From positions 744,001-808,000 of the forward strand of contig NZ_JAMTCJ010000004.1 in NCBI RefSeq assembly GCF_024171815.1: a stretch of DNA of 64,000 bases, in the 5' to 3' direction. Below the pieces are notes generated by a model. It was not told the DNA's origin. It ran no database searches and saw only the letters and a program-made list of their open reading frames with translations. This DNA is from Williamsia maris (GTDB taxonomy: Bacteria > Actinomycetota > Actinomycetes > Mycobacteriales > Mycobacteriaceae). Of this stretch, positions 1 to 9,056 are shown piece by piece (within the stretch, counting starts at the first letter, position 1; every line of letters starts with the position of its first letter). Both the position numbers and the translations under genes were made by a program.

Positions 1-133
1 GTCCGTCGAGTTCGGCGTAGGGACAGGACTGTTCGACGACGAACACGTCCACCCGCAACTTCAGGATCTTGTACATCAGAGCGGTGTCGAGGTCCTGGGC
101 CCAACTCCGGTGCAGGGTCGCGGTGGCAGTCAT
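1..133 (-). CDS. elaA: ElaA-type GNAT N-acetyltransferase (partial, C-terminus outside window)
   Basis: Only the first 44 codons are inside the window. The ATG is the reverse complement of the CAT at 131-133, and the frame is still open at base 1. The visible peptide starts MTATATLHRSW and contains VDVFVVEQ followed by CPYAELDG, which matches the N-terminal signature of the ElaA group of GNAT acetyltransferases (acyl-CoA-dependent, cytosolic, substrate unknown). It lies 13 bp downstream of mqo on the same strand, so it is probably the second gene of that transcript. The same mqo-GNAT neighbourhood occurs in mycobacteria. The rest of the GNAT fold cannot be checked here. Confidence 0.75.
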   Translation of the reverse strand, partial: MTATATLHRSWAQDLDTALMYKILKLRVDVFVVEQSCPYAELDG

Positions 134-146
134 GTGGTTGTGACTA

Positions 147-1691
147 TCACACGGGGGTGGGAGCCGCCACGCGGCGCTCGTCGTCGGCGACCGAGTCGTC
201 GGCGGGGGTGCTCGACAGTTCCAGCACCTTCGAGGTCCAGTCCCACACCTCACGGAACAGCGACTCGTCGTCGGACAGCTTGTGACCGAACGACGGGATC
301 ATCTCGGCGAGGGTCGGCTTCCAGGCCTCGAAGTGCCGCGGGAAGCAGCGCTCTAGGACGTCGAGCATCGCGGGAACCGCGGTCGACGCACCGGGCGAGG
401 CGCCCAGCAGGCCGGCCATCGTGCCGTCCTCGGAGTTGACCACGGCGGTGCCGAACTCGAGGGCGCCGCTCATGGCGCCGTTCTTGCGGATGACCTGGAC
501 ACGCTGTCCGGCGGTGATGAGCTCCCAGTCGGCGCCGAGGGCGCGCGGGACGAACTCCTGCAGGGTCTTGACCCGGTCGTTCGAGTTGGCCGCGAGCTCG
601 CTGATGAGGTACTTCAGCAGCCCGAACTCCTTGGGGGCGATGCTCGCGATCGGGAACGCGTTGAAGGGCGTCACCGACTTGAGCAGATCGAGGTTGCTGC
701 CCTCCTTGAGGAACTTCGGCGACCAGCCCGCGTACGGGCCGAAGAGCAGACCCGGCTTGTGGTTGATGACACGGGTGTCGAGGTGCGGCACCGACATCGG
801 CGGCGCACCGACCGCGGCGCGGCCGTAGACCTTCGCGTGGTGCTCGTCGATGAGTTCTGCGTTGGTGCAGCGGAAGAACGCGCCGCTGACCGGGAACCCA
901 CCGAACTGACGCGCCTCCTTGATGCCGGACTTCTGCAGCAGGTGGATGGCGCCACCGCCGGCGCCGACGAACACGAAGCCGGCGTGCACGGTGGTCTTCT
1001 GCTTGGTGCGCAGGTTGACGACCTTGACCATCCAGCTGCCGTCGGACTGCTTCTTCAGGTCGGTGACCGAGTGCCCGAAGTTGACGTTGCCGCCGTCGGC
1101 GACGGTGTTGAGCAGCTTCTGGGTCAGCGCGCCGAAGTCGACGTCGGTGCCGCCCTCGAACCAGTTCAACGCGACCGGGTCGGAGAAGTCACGACCGGTC
1201 GACATCAACGGCAGGCGCTTGGTGAACTCGGCCGGGTCGTCGATGTACTCCATGCCCTTGAACAGCGTCTGGCCGGCCAGCGCGTCGTACCGCTTGCGCA
1301 GGTAGTCCACCCCGTCGGCGCCGTGGGTGAAGCTCACGTGCGGGATGGGGTTGATGAACTCGCTGGGGTTGCTGAGGATGCCGTTCTCGATGGAATGCGC
1401 CCAGAACTGGCGCGACACCTGGAACTGCTCGTTGATCGTGATCGCCTTGGTGATGTCGACACCACCGTCGGCCGTCTGCGGGGTGTAGTTCAGCTCACAC
1501 AGGGCGGAGTGCCCGGTACCCGCGTTGTTCCACGGATCGCTGCTCTCTGCCGCCGCCGCGTCGAGGCGCTCGAAGACACTGACCGACCAGTCGGGCTGCA
1601 GCGATCGGATGAGCACACCCAGGGTGGCGCTCATGATTCCTGCTCCGACCAGGACGACGTCGGTTTTGACGACCGCAGACGATGAAGACAC
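147..1691 (-). CDS. mqo: Malate:quinone oxidoreductase (Mqo)
   Basis: FAD-dependent, membrane-associated enzyme that oxidises malate to oxaloacetate and passes the electrons to the quinone pool, serving the TCA cycle and the respiratory chain. The 514-residue protein has an N-terminal dinucleotide fold ([13 protein letters not shown], residues 12-24) and family blocks such as [24 protein letters not shown] and [12 protein letters not shown]. Length fits the family (about 490-520). I start at the GTG at 1691 because AAGGGAG lies about 11 nt upstream and residue 9 onward begins the FAD fold; the reading frame stays open much further upstream but that part is antisense to the divergent hydrolase. 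The partial elaA follows. Very sure of function, less sure of the exact start. Confidence 0.95.
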   Translation of the reverse strand: MSSSSAVVKTDVVLVGAGIMSATLGVLIRSLQPDWSVSVFERLDAAAAESSDPWNNAGTGHSALCELNYTPQTADGGVDITKAITINEQFQVSRQFWAHSIENGILSNPSEFINPIPHVSFTHGADGVDYLRKRYDALAGQTLFKGMEYIDDPAEFTKRLPLMSTGRDFSDPVALNWFEGGTDVDFGALTQKLLNTVADGGNVNFGHSVTDLKKQSDGSWMVKVVNLRTKQKTTVHAGFVFVGAGGGAIHLLQKSGIKEARQFGGFPVSGAFFRCTNAELIDEHHAKVYGRAAVGAPPMSVPHLDTRVINHKPGLLFGPYAGWSPKFLKEGSNLDLLKSVTPFNAFPIASIAPKEFGLLKYLISELAANSNDRVKTLQEFVPRALGADWELITAGQRVQVIRKNGAMSGALEFGTAVVNSEDGTMAGLLGASPGASTAVPAMLDVLERCFPRHFEAWKPTLAEMIPSFGHKLSDDESLFREVWDWTSKVLELSSTPADDSVADDERRVAAPTPV

Positions 1692-1823
1692 TTGACGCTC
1701 AACTCCCTTGCCGTACTCCGGGCCGATTGGTCCGGGAACATCTCCGGTCCATTGTCCCCCATGAGAGCACCGATCGAAACGTCGGTGTGGGAAAGCGCAC
1801 CGGCAGCTCAGTACAGTTGGGCG

Positions 1824-2945
1824 GTGGCTTCCACATCGCACACACCCGTGCCCCCCACCTCCGACACACCCCTCGCGGCCGGGTCCGCGCAGTGGGGTCC
1901 AGACCTGCTCGGCGACAGCTTCGAGGCCCTGACGATCGACCTCGGCGACGATCCCGACGGCGAGGCCCGGGTCGACGCGACGCTGGTGCGCCGTCGCCGG
2001 ACCGCGACGCCCGCCGACACCGAGGGCGTACGACCGTCGGTGCTCTACGTCCACGGCTTCACCGATTACTTCTTCCAGGTCGCGCTCGCGGACGCCTTCG
2101 GCGAGGCCGGCTACGACTTCCACGCCCTCGACCTGCGCAAATGCGGCCGGTCGCTGCACGAGGGGCACACGCCGCACTACATCTCCGACCTCGCGCTCTA
2201 CGACGCCGAACTCGACGCCGCCCTCGACGTCATCGACGCCGCGCACCCGGGGACGCCGATCGTGGTGGCCGCACACTCGACCGGCGGTCTGATCACACCT
2301 CTGTGGCTCGACCGCCTCCGGACCCGCGATCCGCAGCGACACAACCGGGTCACCGGCCTGGTGCTCAACAGTCCGTGGTTCGACCTGCAGGGGCCGCCCG
2401 GATTGCGCTCCTACGGAACGGTCTTCGTCAACGCTGTCGCGAAACTGGGCGGCCTGCGGGTGATCCCGCGCACACTGCCCGGCGGGTACGGGCAGAGTCT
2501 GCACTCCTCGGCCCACGGCGAGTGGGACTACGACCTCCGACTCAAGCCGCTGTCGGGGTTCCCGGTGACCTTCGGGTTCCTCTCCGCCGTGCGCCGTGGA
2601 CACGCCCGTCTGCACCGCGGACTCGATGTCGGGGTGCCGTCGCTGGTGTTGCGGTCGGCGCGCAGTGCTCTCGGCGGCCCCTACCGACCGGCCGTCGACA
2701 CCGCCGACAACGTCCTCGACACCGCCCAGATCGCCCGCTGGAGCGGATGCCTCGGCAACCGGGTGACCGCGGTCCCGATCGAGGGCGCACGCCATGACGT
2801 GTTCCTGTCCCGCGCACAACCCCGCGCCGCCGCCTACGCCGAGCTGTCCCGGTGGTTGTCGGAGAACACCCCCACACTGTCCACCCGCCGTGAGATCCAC
2901 CCACCGAAGCCGGGCACCGTCCCGGCACGAGGAGCGCGCACATGA
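1824..2945 (+). CDS. Alpha/beta hydrolase, serine aminopeptidase S33-like
   Basis: A 373-residue alpha/beta hydrolase of unknown substrate. Visible motifs are an oxyanion-region HGF at 77-79, a nucleophile elbow AHSTGG with Ser about 152 (Ala replaces the usual first Gly) and a late GARHDVF that should carry the catalytic His. It is divergent from mqo with about 130 bp between them. Its TGA overlaps the ATG of mtr as ATGA, so the two are almost certainly translationally coupled; mycobacteria also carry a hydrolase next to mtr. I chose the GTG at 1824; an in-frame ATG at 1761 would add 21 residues and cannot be excluded because neither has a strong Shine-Dalgarno sequence. A lysophospholipase or monoacylglycerol-lipase-like role is possible but unproven. 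Confidence 0.8.
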   Translation: MASTSHTPVPPTSDTPLAAGSAQWGPDLLGDSFEALTIDLGDDPDGEARVDATLVRRRRTATPADTEGVRPSVLYVHGFTDYFFQVALADAFGEAGYDFHALDLRKCGRSLHEGHTPHYISDLALYDAELDAALDVIDAAHPGTPIVVAAHSTGGLITPLWLDRLRTRDPQRHNRVTGLVLNSPWFDLQGPPGLRSYGTVFVNAVAKLGGLRVIPRTLPGGYGQSLHSSAHGEWDYDLRLKPLSGFPVTFGFLSAVRRGHARLHRGLDVGVPSLVLRSARSALGGPYRPAVDTADNVLDTAQIARWSGCLGNRVTAVPIEGARHDVFLSRAQPRAAAYAELSRWLSENTPTLSTRREIHPPKPGTVPARGART

Positions 2946-4330
2946 CCGACGTAGACCTGGCCATCATCGGATCCGGCAGCGGGAACTCGATCCCCGATGA
3001 TCGTTTCGACGACATGAGCATCGCGATGTTCGAGAAGGGCGTCTACGGCGGCACCTGCCTCAACGTCGGATGCATCCCGACCAAGATGTTCGTCTACGCC
3101 GCCGAGGTGGCGAAGACGATCACGGAGTCCGAGCGATACGGCGTCGACAGCCACATCGACGACGTGCGCTGGCGAGATGTCGTCGGCCGTGTCTTCGGTC
3201 GGATCGACCCCATCTCGGCGGGCGGGCTGTCCTACCGGGAGGACAAGTGCGACAACATCACCGTCTATCACTCACACGTCCGTTTCACCGGACGCACCGA
3301 GGACGGCCGCTACCGACTCCGGACCGACGACGGTGACGAGGTCACCGCGGGCAAGGTCGTCATCGCGGCGGGCTCGCGACCGGTGATCCCCGAGGCCATC
3401 TCCGAGGGCGGCGTGCCGTTCCACACCAACGACGACGTGATGCGACTCGCCGAGCTGCCGCGCCGACTGCTGATCGTCGGCGGCGGCTACATCGCGGCCG
3501 AGTTCGCCCACGTCTTCGGCTCTCTCGGCAGTGAGGTCACGATCGTGGCCCGCGGCGATCACCTGCTGCGCCACCTCGACGGCGACATCTCCGCTCGCTT
3601 CACCGAGATCGCGCAGAACACCTGGGACGTGCGTCTGAACGCCACGGTGGCCGGGGCTCGTACGGGCACCGACGGCACCGTCGAACTCGAGCTGTCCGAC
3701 TCCACGACGCTCGTCGGCGATGCACTGCTGGTCGCCACCGGTCGCCAACCCAACGGCGATGGGCTCGATCTCGACACCATCGGGGTGTCGCTCGACGAAC
3801 AGGGCCGCGTCGAGTGCGACGAGTTCGGCCGCACGGCCGCCGAGAACGTCTGGACCCTCGGCGACGTCAGCTCGCCGTACCAGCTCAAGCACGTCGCCAA
3901 CCACGAGGCCCGCAAGGTCCAGGCAAACCTGCTGCGCTCCTGGGACTCCGACGAACTCGACGCGTTCGACCACCGCTTCGTCCCGGCCGCGGTCTTCACC
4001 CACCCGCAGATCGCGTCGGTGGGTCTCACCGAGTCGGAGGCACGTGAGCAGGGCATCGACATCACGGTCAAGGTGCAGGACTACGGCGACGTCGCCTACG
4101 GCTGGGCCATGGAGGACAAGACCGGTCTGTGCAAGGTCATCGCCGAGCGCGGTACCGGCCGACTCCTCGGCGCCCACATCATCGGGCCGCAGGCGCCGAC
4201 GGTCATCCAGCCCGTCATCCAGGCTCTGCACTTCGGGCTCGACGCGACGTCGATGGCCACGGGCCAGTACTGGATTCACCCGGGAATGCCCGAGGTCCTG
4301 GAGAACGCGCTGCTGGGCCTCGACATCTGA
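2942..4330 (+). CDS. mtr: Mycothione reductase (Mtr)
   Basis: NADPH-dependent flavoprotein disulfide reductase that returns oxidised mycothiol disulfide to mycothiol, the main low-molecular-weight thiol of actinobacteria. The 462-residue protein begins with the FAD fold ([10 protein letters not shown]), the redox-active pair [14 protein letters not shown] (Cys39 and Cys44), a second Rossmann NADPH fold near 175-200 ([11 protein letters not shown]) and a C-terminal dimerisation domain ending [12 protein letters not shown], whose His446 and Glu451 form the usual proton-relay dyad. The GSGSGN variant of the first glycine motif and the overall length are typical of Mtr rather than lipoamide dehydrogenase or glutathione reductase. 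It overlaps the hydrolase gene by 4 bp and precedes the ars operon. Confidence 0.95.
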   Translation: MTDVDLAIIGSGSGNSIPDDRFDDMSIAMFEKGVYGGTCLNVGCIPTKMFVYAAEVAKTITESERYGVDSHIDDVRWRDVVGRVFGRIDPISAGGLSYREDKCDNITVYHSHVRFTGRTEDGRYRLRTDDGDEVTAGKVVIAAGSRPVIPEAISEGGVPFHTNDDVMRLAELPRRLLIVGGGYIAAEFAHVFGSLGSEVTIVARGDHLLRHLDGDISARFTEIAQNTWDVRLNATVAGARTGTDGTVELELSDSTTLVGDALLVATGRQPNGDGLDLDTIGVSLDEQGRVECDEFGRTAAENVWTLGDVSSPYQLKHVANHEARKVQANLLRSWDSDELDAFDHRFVPAAVFTHPQIASVGLTESEAREQGIDITVKVQDYGDVAYGWAMEDKTGLCKVIAERGTGRLLGAHIIGPQAPTVIQPVIQALHFGLDATSMATGQYWIHPGMPEVLENALLGLDI

Positions 4331-4345
4331 CCGCCCCGGCCGGGT

Positions 4346-4392
4346 TTGACGGTTGATTCGACAGACATCAATATAGACGGATGTCGAATCAA
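4346..4392 (+). promoter_or_regulatory. Palindromic ArsR operator overlapping a probable leaderless arsR promoter
   Basis: A perfect 11-bp inverted repeat, TTGATTCGACA (4353-4363) and TGTCGAATCAA (4382-4392), flanks an inner 6-bp repeat GACATC (4364-4369) and GATGTC (4380-4385). The right arms cover the arsR start codon at 4381. A TTGACG at 4346-4351 and a CAATAT at 4369-4374 are spaced 17 bp, which would place transcription start near the A of the ATG, giving a leaderless mRNA. An ArsR dimer bound here would block its own operon. The repeats are seen; the promoter positions and the operator role are inference. Confidence 0.65.
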
Positions 4393-4758
4393 TCATCGTC
4401 GTCCGAGGACGGGTGTTGCCCCACCCCGGTGATCACCGAGGCCGTCTCCGCTGACGCCGCCGCCGGTCTCGCGCGGATGTTCAAGGCACTCGGCGACCCC
4501 GTGCGCCTCCGGCTGCTGAGCCTGGTGTCCGGGCACGAGGGCGGCGAGGCGTGCGTCTGTGACATCTCCGGATCGTTCGACCTGTCGCAACCGACCATCT
4601 CCCACCACCTCAAGGTGTTGCGCGAGGCGGGACTGCTCGAGTCCGAGCGACGCGGCACCTGGGTCTACCACCGCGTGGCGCCGGCCGCGGTGGCGCAACT
4701 CGCGTACGTGCTGCAGGTCGCCGCACCGACCACGAGCGTTGCGGCCGCGTTCGCGTGA
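4381..4758 (+). CDS. arsR: ArsR/SmtB-family arsenic-responsive repressor
   Basis: Winged-helix repressor of 125 residues that should release DNA when trivalent arsenic binds cysteines. The HTH (CDISGSFDLSQPTISHHLKVL, split about 60-80) is canonical. Two candidate metalloid sites are visible: the classic CVC at Cys58 and Cys60 at the recognition-helix region, and an N-terminal vicinal pair Cys12-Cys13 of the kind described for Corynebacterium glutamicum ArsR. Having both is notable. It is the first gene of a three-gene operon; its TGA overlaps the GTG of the efflux gene. The start codon sits inside an operator-like palindrome, so autoregulation is likely. Confidence 0.92.
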   Translation: MSNQSSSSEDGCCPTPVITEAVSADAAAGLARMFKALGDPVRLRLLSLVSGHEGGEACVCDISGSFDLSQPTISHHLKVLREAGLLESERRGTWVYHRVAPAAVAQLAYVLQVAAPTTSVAAAFA

Positions 4759-5837
4759 GCGCTACGACCGACTCCCGCGACGGATCGGCGGTGGTGGGCA
4801 GGCTCTCGACCCTGGACCGGTTCCTGCCGGTGTGGATCGGCGTCGCGATGGTCGTCGGGTTGCTGCTCGGCCGGGCCGTACCGGGGCTCGACGACGCGCT
4901 GTCGACGATCTCGGTCGACGGCGTCTCCCTGCCGATCGCGATCGGGTTGCTGATCATGATGTACCCGGTGTTGGCCAAGGTCCGCTACGACCGCCTCGAC
5001 GCGGTCACCGGCGACCGGAAGCTCCTGCTCGGCTCGCTGGCGCTGAACTGGGTCCTCGGCCCGGCGCTGATGTTCGCGTTGGCCTGGCTGTTCTTGCCCG
5101 ACCTGCCGGAGTACCGCACCGGACTGATCATCGTCGGCCTCGCCCGCTGCATCGCGATGGTGATCATCTGGAACGACCTGGCCTGCGGGGACCGTGAGGC
5201 GGCCGCGGTCCTGGTCGCGATCAACTCGGTGTTCCAGGTCGTGATGTTCGCGGTGCTGGGCTGGTTCTATCTGTCGGTCCTGCCGGGCTGGTTGGGCTTG
5301 GCGCAGACCGAGATCTCGACCTCACCATGGCAGATCGCGAAGTCGGTCCTGATCTTCCTCGGTATCCCGCTCGTCGCCGGGTTCGCGTCGCGATTCCTCG
5401 GCGAGAGAGCCAGGGGCCGGGACTGGTACGAGACGACGTTCGTCCCCCGCATCGGCCCGTGGGCGCTCTACGGGCTGCTGTTCACGATCGTCGTCCTGTT
5501 CGCGCTGCAGGGTGACCAGATCACTTCCCGTCCGCTCGACGTCGTCCGCATCGCGCTCCCCCTGCTCGTCTACTTCGCCGTCATGTGGGGCGGCGGCTAT
5601 GCGTTCGGCGCCGCCATGGGACTCGGCTACGAGCGGACGACGACCCTGGCGTTCACGGCGGCGGGCAACAACTTCGAGCTGGCCATCGCCGTCGCCATCG
5701 CGACGTACGGGGCGACGTCCGGACAGGCACTGGCCGGCGTCGTCGGCCCGCTCATCGAGGTCCCGGTGCTCGTGGGCCTGGTCTATGTGTCGCTCGCGCT
5801 GCGTCGGCGCTTCGCCGACACCGTGGACCGACGATGA
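4755..5837 (+). CDS. acr3: ACR3-family arsenite efflux transporter
   Basis: Inner-membrane arsenite exporter of the Acr3 (BART) family, 360 residues with about ten hydrophobic segments. The hallmark conserved Cys132 in LARCIAMVIIWN (TM4) and the later FTAAGNNFELAIAVAIATYG block are present. The GTG start overlaps the arsR stop as GTGA, and its own TGA overlaps the ATG of arsC as ATGA, so the three proteins are made from one coupled message. This family expels As(III) with the proton gradient; the protein is often labelled ArsB although it is unrelated to the E. coli ArsB pump. Confidence 0.95.
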   Translation: MSATTDSRDGSAVVGRLSTLDRFLPVWIGVAMVVGLLLGRAVPGLDDALSTISVDGVSLPIAIGLLIMMYPVLAKVRYDRLDAVTGDRKLLLGSLALNWVLGPALMFALAWLFLPDLPEYRTGLIIVGLARCIAMVIIWNDLACGDREAAAVLVAINSVFQVVMFAVLGWFYLSVLPGWLGLAQTEISTSPWQIAKSVLIFLGIPLVAGFASRFLGERARGRDWYETTFVPRIGPWALYGLLFTIVVLFALQGDQITSRPLDVVRIALPLLVYFAVMWGGGYAFGAAMGLGYERTTTLAFTAAGNNFELAIAVAIATYGATSGQALAGVVGPLIEVPVLVGLVYVSLALRRRFADTVDRR

Positions 5838-6277
5838 CCGAGCATGCGGTTCCGACCCGGTCGATCCTGTTCGTCTGCGCGAAGAACGCGGGCAAGTCGC
5901 AGATGGCCGCGGGACTCATGCGCGCGGCCGTCGGCGACACCGTCGAGATCCACTCGGCGGGGACGCGGCCGGGAAAGGCACTCAACGCGATGTCGGTGGC
6001 CGCTCTGCGTGAGGTCGGCGTCGATGTCGGCGGGGAACATCCGAAGCCGACGGACCCCGACCTCGCCGGGCGGATGACCCACGTGATCGTCCTCGGTCGC
6101 GAGGCGCGCTTCGACCCCGGCCCCGGCCCGATCGTCGAGACCTGGGACACCGACGAGCCGTCGGATCGCGGGATCGAGGGTGCGGAGCGGATGCGCCTGA
6201 TCCGCGACGACATAGCTGCCCGAGTGGATGATCTGGTCGCGCGCCTGAACGCCTCTGCGGCGCAGCGTCCGGTCTAG
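5834..6277 (+). CDS. arsC: Arsenate reductase, LMW-phosphatase fold (arsenate-mycothiol transferase type)
   Basis: A 147-residue protein of the low-molecular-weight tyrosine phosphatase fold. The catalytic loop is CAKNAGKS, with nucleophile Cys15 but Lys21 in place of the Arg of the CX5R phosphatase loop; a conserved acidic segment WDTDEP (Asp105/Asp107) would supply the general acid. The CX5K form is, as I recall, a trait of actinobacterial arsenate-mycothiol transferases, which form an arseno-mycothiol adduct reduced by mycoredoxin. That fits the nearby mycothione reductase gene. The start overlaps the acr3 stop by 4 bp. Its TAG stop overlaps the stop of the convergent next gene. Arsenate specificity is inferred from operon context. 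Confidence 0.85.
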   Translation: MTEHAVPTRSILFVCAKNAGKSQMAAGLMRAAVGDTVEIHSAGTRPGKALNAMSVAALREVGVDVGGEHPKPTDPDLAGRMTHVIVLGREARFDPGPGPIVETWDTDEPSDRGIEGAERMRLIRDDIAARVDDLVARLNASAAQRPV

Positions 6278-6618
6278 CGGTCGCGTTGCTCGCGGGCGAT
6301 GCGGCGCTGCTGCTCGGCGCGTTCACGCGCCTGGGCCGAGAACAGGGCGGCCTGCGTGTCGACGTCCATCGCCGGGGCCGAACCCGTTGTCGCACGGGGC
6401 TTCTCGGTCCCGCCTTCCTGCGCCTCGTCCTTGTGCGCCTCGTCCTTCTGGGGACGTCCGAGGGCGATCCACGCGATGGGCCCGACCAGCGGCAGCGCCA
6501 TCGACAGCAACGCCCACACCGGTTTCGGGACGCCGCGCACCGTGCGGCCGTCGGTGAACACGATGTCGACCAGCACGACCACGATGATGAGGACATAGAT
6601 CACGGCCACGAACGGCAT
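6274..6618 (-). CDS. PLDc_N-domain membrane protein
   Basis: A 114-residue protein with two N-terminal hydrophobic segments (about residues 2-22 and 35-55), separated by a short GRTVRGVPKPVWAL stretch, then a charged, Glu/Lys/Arg-rich cytoplasmic tail. This is the phospholipase-D-nuclease N-terminal (PLDc_N) architecture of short actinobacterial membrane proteins, whose role is unknown; no HKD nuclease motif is present. I start at the ATG at 6618, which has GAGGAGG seven bases upstream. The gene is convergent with arsC and shares a CTAG where both stop codons overlap. Confidence 0.8.
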   Translation of the reverse strand: MPFVAVIYVLIIVVVLVDIVFTDGRTVRGVPKPVWALLSMALPLVGPIAWIALGRPQKDEAHKDEAQEGGTEKPRATTGSAPAMDVDTQAALFSAQARERAEQQRRIAREQRDR

Positions 6619-6658
6619 CGCGACCTCCTCTCGTCGTTCGGTTCGGTGACGCCGCGGA

Positions 6659-7489
6659 TCAGAACACCGCGGATCGCAACGCGATCTCACTGGCGAGTGC
6701 GGGCGCGGCGTTCTGCGGGATCCAGTGGTCGACGCCGGGCAGCTCACAGAAACGGTAGTCGGCGTAGACGAATCGAGAGCTGGCCTCGGCCTGCTCACGA
6801 CCCAGCGCGGTGTCCCCGTCGCTCCACACCATCGTGGTGGGGACCTCCACGGGCGCGCAGGCCATGTTCGCGGCGATGTCGCCGCTGAAGTTGGCCCGGT
6901 ACCAGTTGGTCGCGCCGGTCAGCCCGGCCCGCTCGAGCAGTGGCGCGCAGGAGTCGTCGGGCAGCAGGCCGCGCAGGAACGCGGCGTCGTCGGCGAGCAG
7001 TCGGTCCTCCGAGGCGGGATCGATCAGCATCGGGATGTAGGAGGAACGCTCGCGTTGGTCGGTGCTCTGCGAGAGCGCCCCGGCGATGGCGGACGGGTGC
7101 CCCACGCTGACGGCGACGAGCCCGGTGAGGCGGCCGGGGTGTCGACCGGCCAGGTGCCAGGCGACGATCGCACCCCAGTCGTGGCCCACGACCAACGCGT
7201 AGTTGATGCCGAGCCCGTCGAGGATGCCCACCGCATCGGACACCAGGTGCTCGATGCGGTAGTCCTCGACGTTCGGCGGCCGCGCACCCGGCGAGTACCC
7301 GCGCTGATCGGGGACCACGGTGCGCAGGCCGGACTCGTGCAGCCGGGGGACGATCTGGTCGAAGCAGGTTCCGCTGCTGGGGAACCCGTGCAGCAGCAGG
7401 ACTACGGGACCGTTCGCGGGGCCACCGACCCGGACGGTGAACTCGAGGTCGCCGACGGCGACGGTCGTGGTGTCGACATTCATCCACAT
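6659..7489 (-). CDS. Alpha/beta hydrolase, epoxide-hydrolase-like
   Basis: A 276-residue alpha/beta hydrolase with HGFP at 34-37, the nucleophile motif GHDWGA (Asp104) and a late GVDHW supplying His. An Asp nucleophile inside HDWG with an HGFP oxyanion motif is the signature of soluble epoxide hydrolases and haloalkane dehalogenase relatives, so hydrolysis of an epoxide or similar electrophile is likely; the substrate is unknown. It starts 4 bp after the cobQ stop and is the last gene of a map-cobQ-hydrolase run. ATG codons at 7489 and 7483 are both possible starts. Its promoter would be upstream of map. Confidence 0.8.
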   Translation of the reverse strand: MWMNVDTTTVAVGDLEFTVRVGGPANGPVVLLLHGFPSSGTCFDQIVPRLHESGLRTVVPDQRGYSPGARPPNVEDYRIEHLVSDAVGILDGLGINYALVVGHDWGAIVAWHLAGRHPGRLTGLVAVSVGHPSAIAGALSQSTDQRERSSYIPMLIDPASEDRLLADDAAFLRGLLPDDSCAPLLERAGLTGATNWYRANFSGDIAANMACAPVEVPTTMVWSDGDTALGREQAEASSRFVYADYRFCELPGVDHWIPQNAAPALASEIALRSAVF

Positions 7490-7493
7490 CAGC

Positions 7494-9050
7494 TTACGTG
7501 CGCTGCTCGCCCCGGCCACCGGCTTCGAGGGTGATGCCGACCGTGGGCAGGTCATCCGGAGCGCCCGACTCGATGAGCGCGATGATCGCGGGCATGTCGA
7601 GGTGATCGTCGACGAGGTCGGCCATCCGGTCGATCTGCGCCATGCGGATCGCGGTGAAGTCGGTGTCGGGTGCGACGACGAAACCGGTCTTGCCTGCCGC
7701 GTGCGCCGCGTCGCGCAGCACATCCCGACGGACACCGTCGTTGGCGAGCAGTCCGTGCCAGTGGGTTCCACGGATCGTACCCGCGATCGTGCCCTCGGGA
7801 CCGTGCTCGTCGTCGAGGACCCATGGGGCCTCGGTCGTGGCGGTCACCTGGCCGTGGTGGATCTCATACCCCTGCGCGCGGTGTCCCCCACAGCTGCCGC
7901 TCACCGGGCGCACCGTCTTCTCCGACGCGAACTCGACACGCAGGTCCAGGATCCCCAGCCCGTCGACGTCACCGGACCCCGCCGACGTCGACTCGACCTC
8001 GTCGAGGATCGTCGTCCCGAGCATCTGGTAGCCCCCGCAGACGCCGATGATCGCCTGGCCGCGTCCGGCCCGCTCGGTCAGCGCGCGATCGAGTCCCCGC
8101 TCCCGCAGCCAGGCGAGGTCGGAGACGGTCGCGCGGGTGCCCGGCAGGATGACGAGGTCGGCGCCGGCGACACTGGCGATGTCGGCGACCCAGCGCACGT
8201 CGACGCCCGGTTCGCAGGCCAACGCCTCGAGGTCGGTCGAGTTCGACAGGCGTGGGAGTCGGATGGCGGCGACGGACAACCGGTCCGCCCCGATCCCGGG
8301 CGTCGACAGCCCGAGGGTGCGTCCGATCGGCGACGACAGCGAGTCCTCGGCGTCGAGCCACAGGTCGGGCTCGTAGGGCACCACACCCAGGGTGGGCCGG
8401 CCGGAGAGGGCTCGGAGCTGGTCGAGTCCGGGGTCGAGGATCGACTGCGCCCCACGGAACTTGTTGACCACGAACCCCGCCACCCGGGACTGGTCCTGCG
8501 CACCGAGCGCCGCGACGGTCCCGAGCAGATGCGCCAGCACTCCCCCGCGGTCGATGTCGCCGACCACGACGACGGGGATGTCGGCCGCCTGGGCCAGCCC
8601 CATGTTCGCGATGTCGGATTCCCGGAGGTTGATCTCGGCGATCGACCCGGCACCCTCGCAGATCACGACGTCGAAATCCGCACGCAGCGATGCCAGTTCG
8701 GCGTCGACGATCTCCGCGAGGGCCACCCGACGGCTGTGGTAGTCGGTCGCGGAGATCCATCCGTCGGGCCGGCCGCACACCACGACCTGCGAGCGGCGGT
8801 CGCTACCGGGTTTGAGCAAAACCGGGTTGAAACGCGTGGACGGTTCGAGTCCACACGCCAACGCCTGCATGCCCTGCGCCCGGCCGATCTCGCCGCCGTC
8901 GACGGTGACCACCGAGTTGTTGGACATGTTCTGTGCCTTGAAGGGCGCCACCCGGACCCCGCGGCGGTGCAGTGCGCGGCACAGTCCGGCGACCAGCAGG
9001 CTCTTGCCCGCGTCGGAACTCGTGCCGCCGATTAGCAGCGCGCCTCGCAC
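7494..9050 (-). CDS. cobQ: Cobyric acid synthase (CobQ)
   Basis: Glutamine-dependent enzyme of cobalamin synthesis that amidates four side chains of adenosylcobyrinic acid a,c-diamide. The 518-residue protein shows the N-terminal DTBS-like ATP domain ([10 protein letters not shown], residues 8-17; [22 protein letters not shown]) and a C-terminal type 1 glutamine amidotransferase domain with nucleophile motif [10 protein letters not shown] and the late THWHGLL. Size fits the family. The GTG start lies 6 bp after the map stop. No other cobalamin genes are in the window, so it stands apart from the rest of the pathway here. Confidence 0.95.
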   Translation of the reverse strand: MRGALLIGGTSSDAGKSLLVAGLCRALHRRGVRVAPFKAQNMSNNSVVTVDGGEIGRAQGMQALACGLEPSTRFNPVLLKPGSDRRSQVVVCGRPDGWISATDYHSRRVALAEIVDAELASLRADFDVVICEGAGSIAEINLRESDIANMGLAQAADIPVVVVGDIDRGGVLAHLLGTVAALGAQDQSRVAGFVVNKFRGAQSILDPGLDQLRALSGRPTLGVVPYEPDLWLDAEDSLSSPIGRTLGLSTPGIGADRLSVAAIRLPRLSNSTDLEALACEPGVDVRWVADIASVAGADLVILPGTRATVSDLAWLRERGLDRALTERAGRGQAIIGVCGGYQMLGTTILDEVESTSAGSGDVDGLGILDLRVEFASEKTVRPVSGSCGGHRAQGYEIHHGQVTATTEAPWVLDDEHGPEGTIAGTIRGTHWHGLLANDGVRRDVLRDAAHAAGKTGFVVAPDTDFTAIRMAQIDRMADLVDDHLDMPAIIALIESGAPDDLPTVGITLEAGGRGEQRT

Positions 9051-9056
9051 GCCGGT

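Noticed and set aside
1692-2900. Upstream extension of the mqo frame to nearly 920 codons, suggesting a fusion protein
   Set aside because: The extra part is antisense to the conserved alpha/beta hydrolase, while a GTG with a good ribosome-binding site gives a normal Mqo.
5876-5899. Loss of the catalytic Arg in ArsC (CX5K) as a sign of an inactive enzyme
   Set aside because: As I recall the Lys form is usual in actinobacterial arsenate-mycothiol transferases, and the operon is otherwise intact.
7320-9035. Long plus-strand open frame opposite cobQ and part of the hydrolase, encoding a His/Arg/Gly-rich protein
   Set aside because: It is a mirror of conserved cobQ codons in high-GC DNA, and has no domain or initiation signal of its own.
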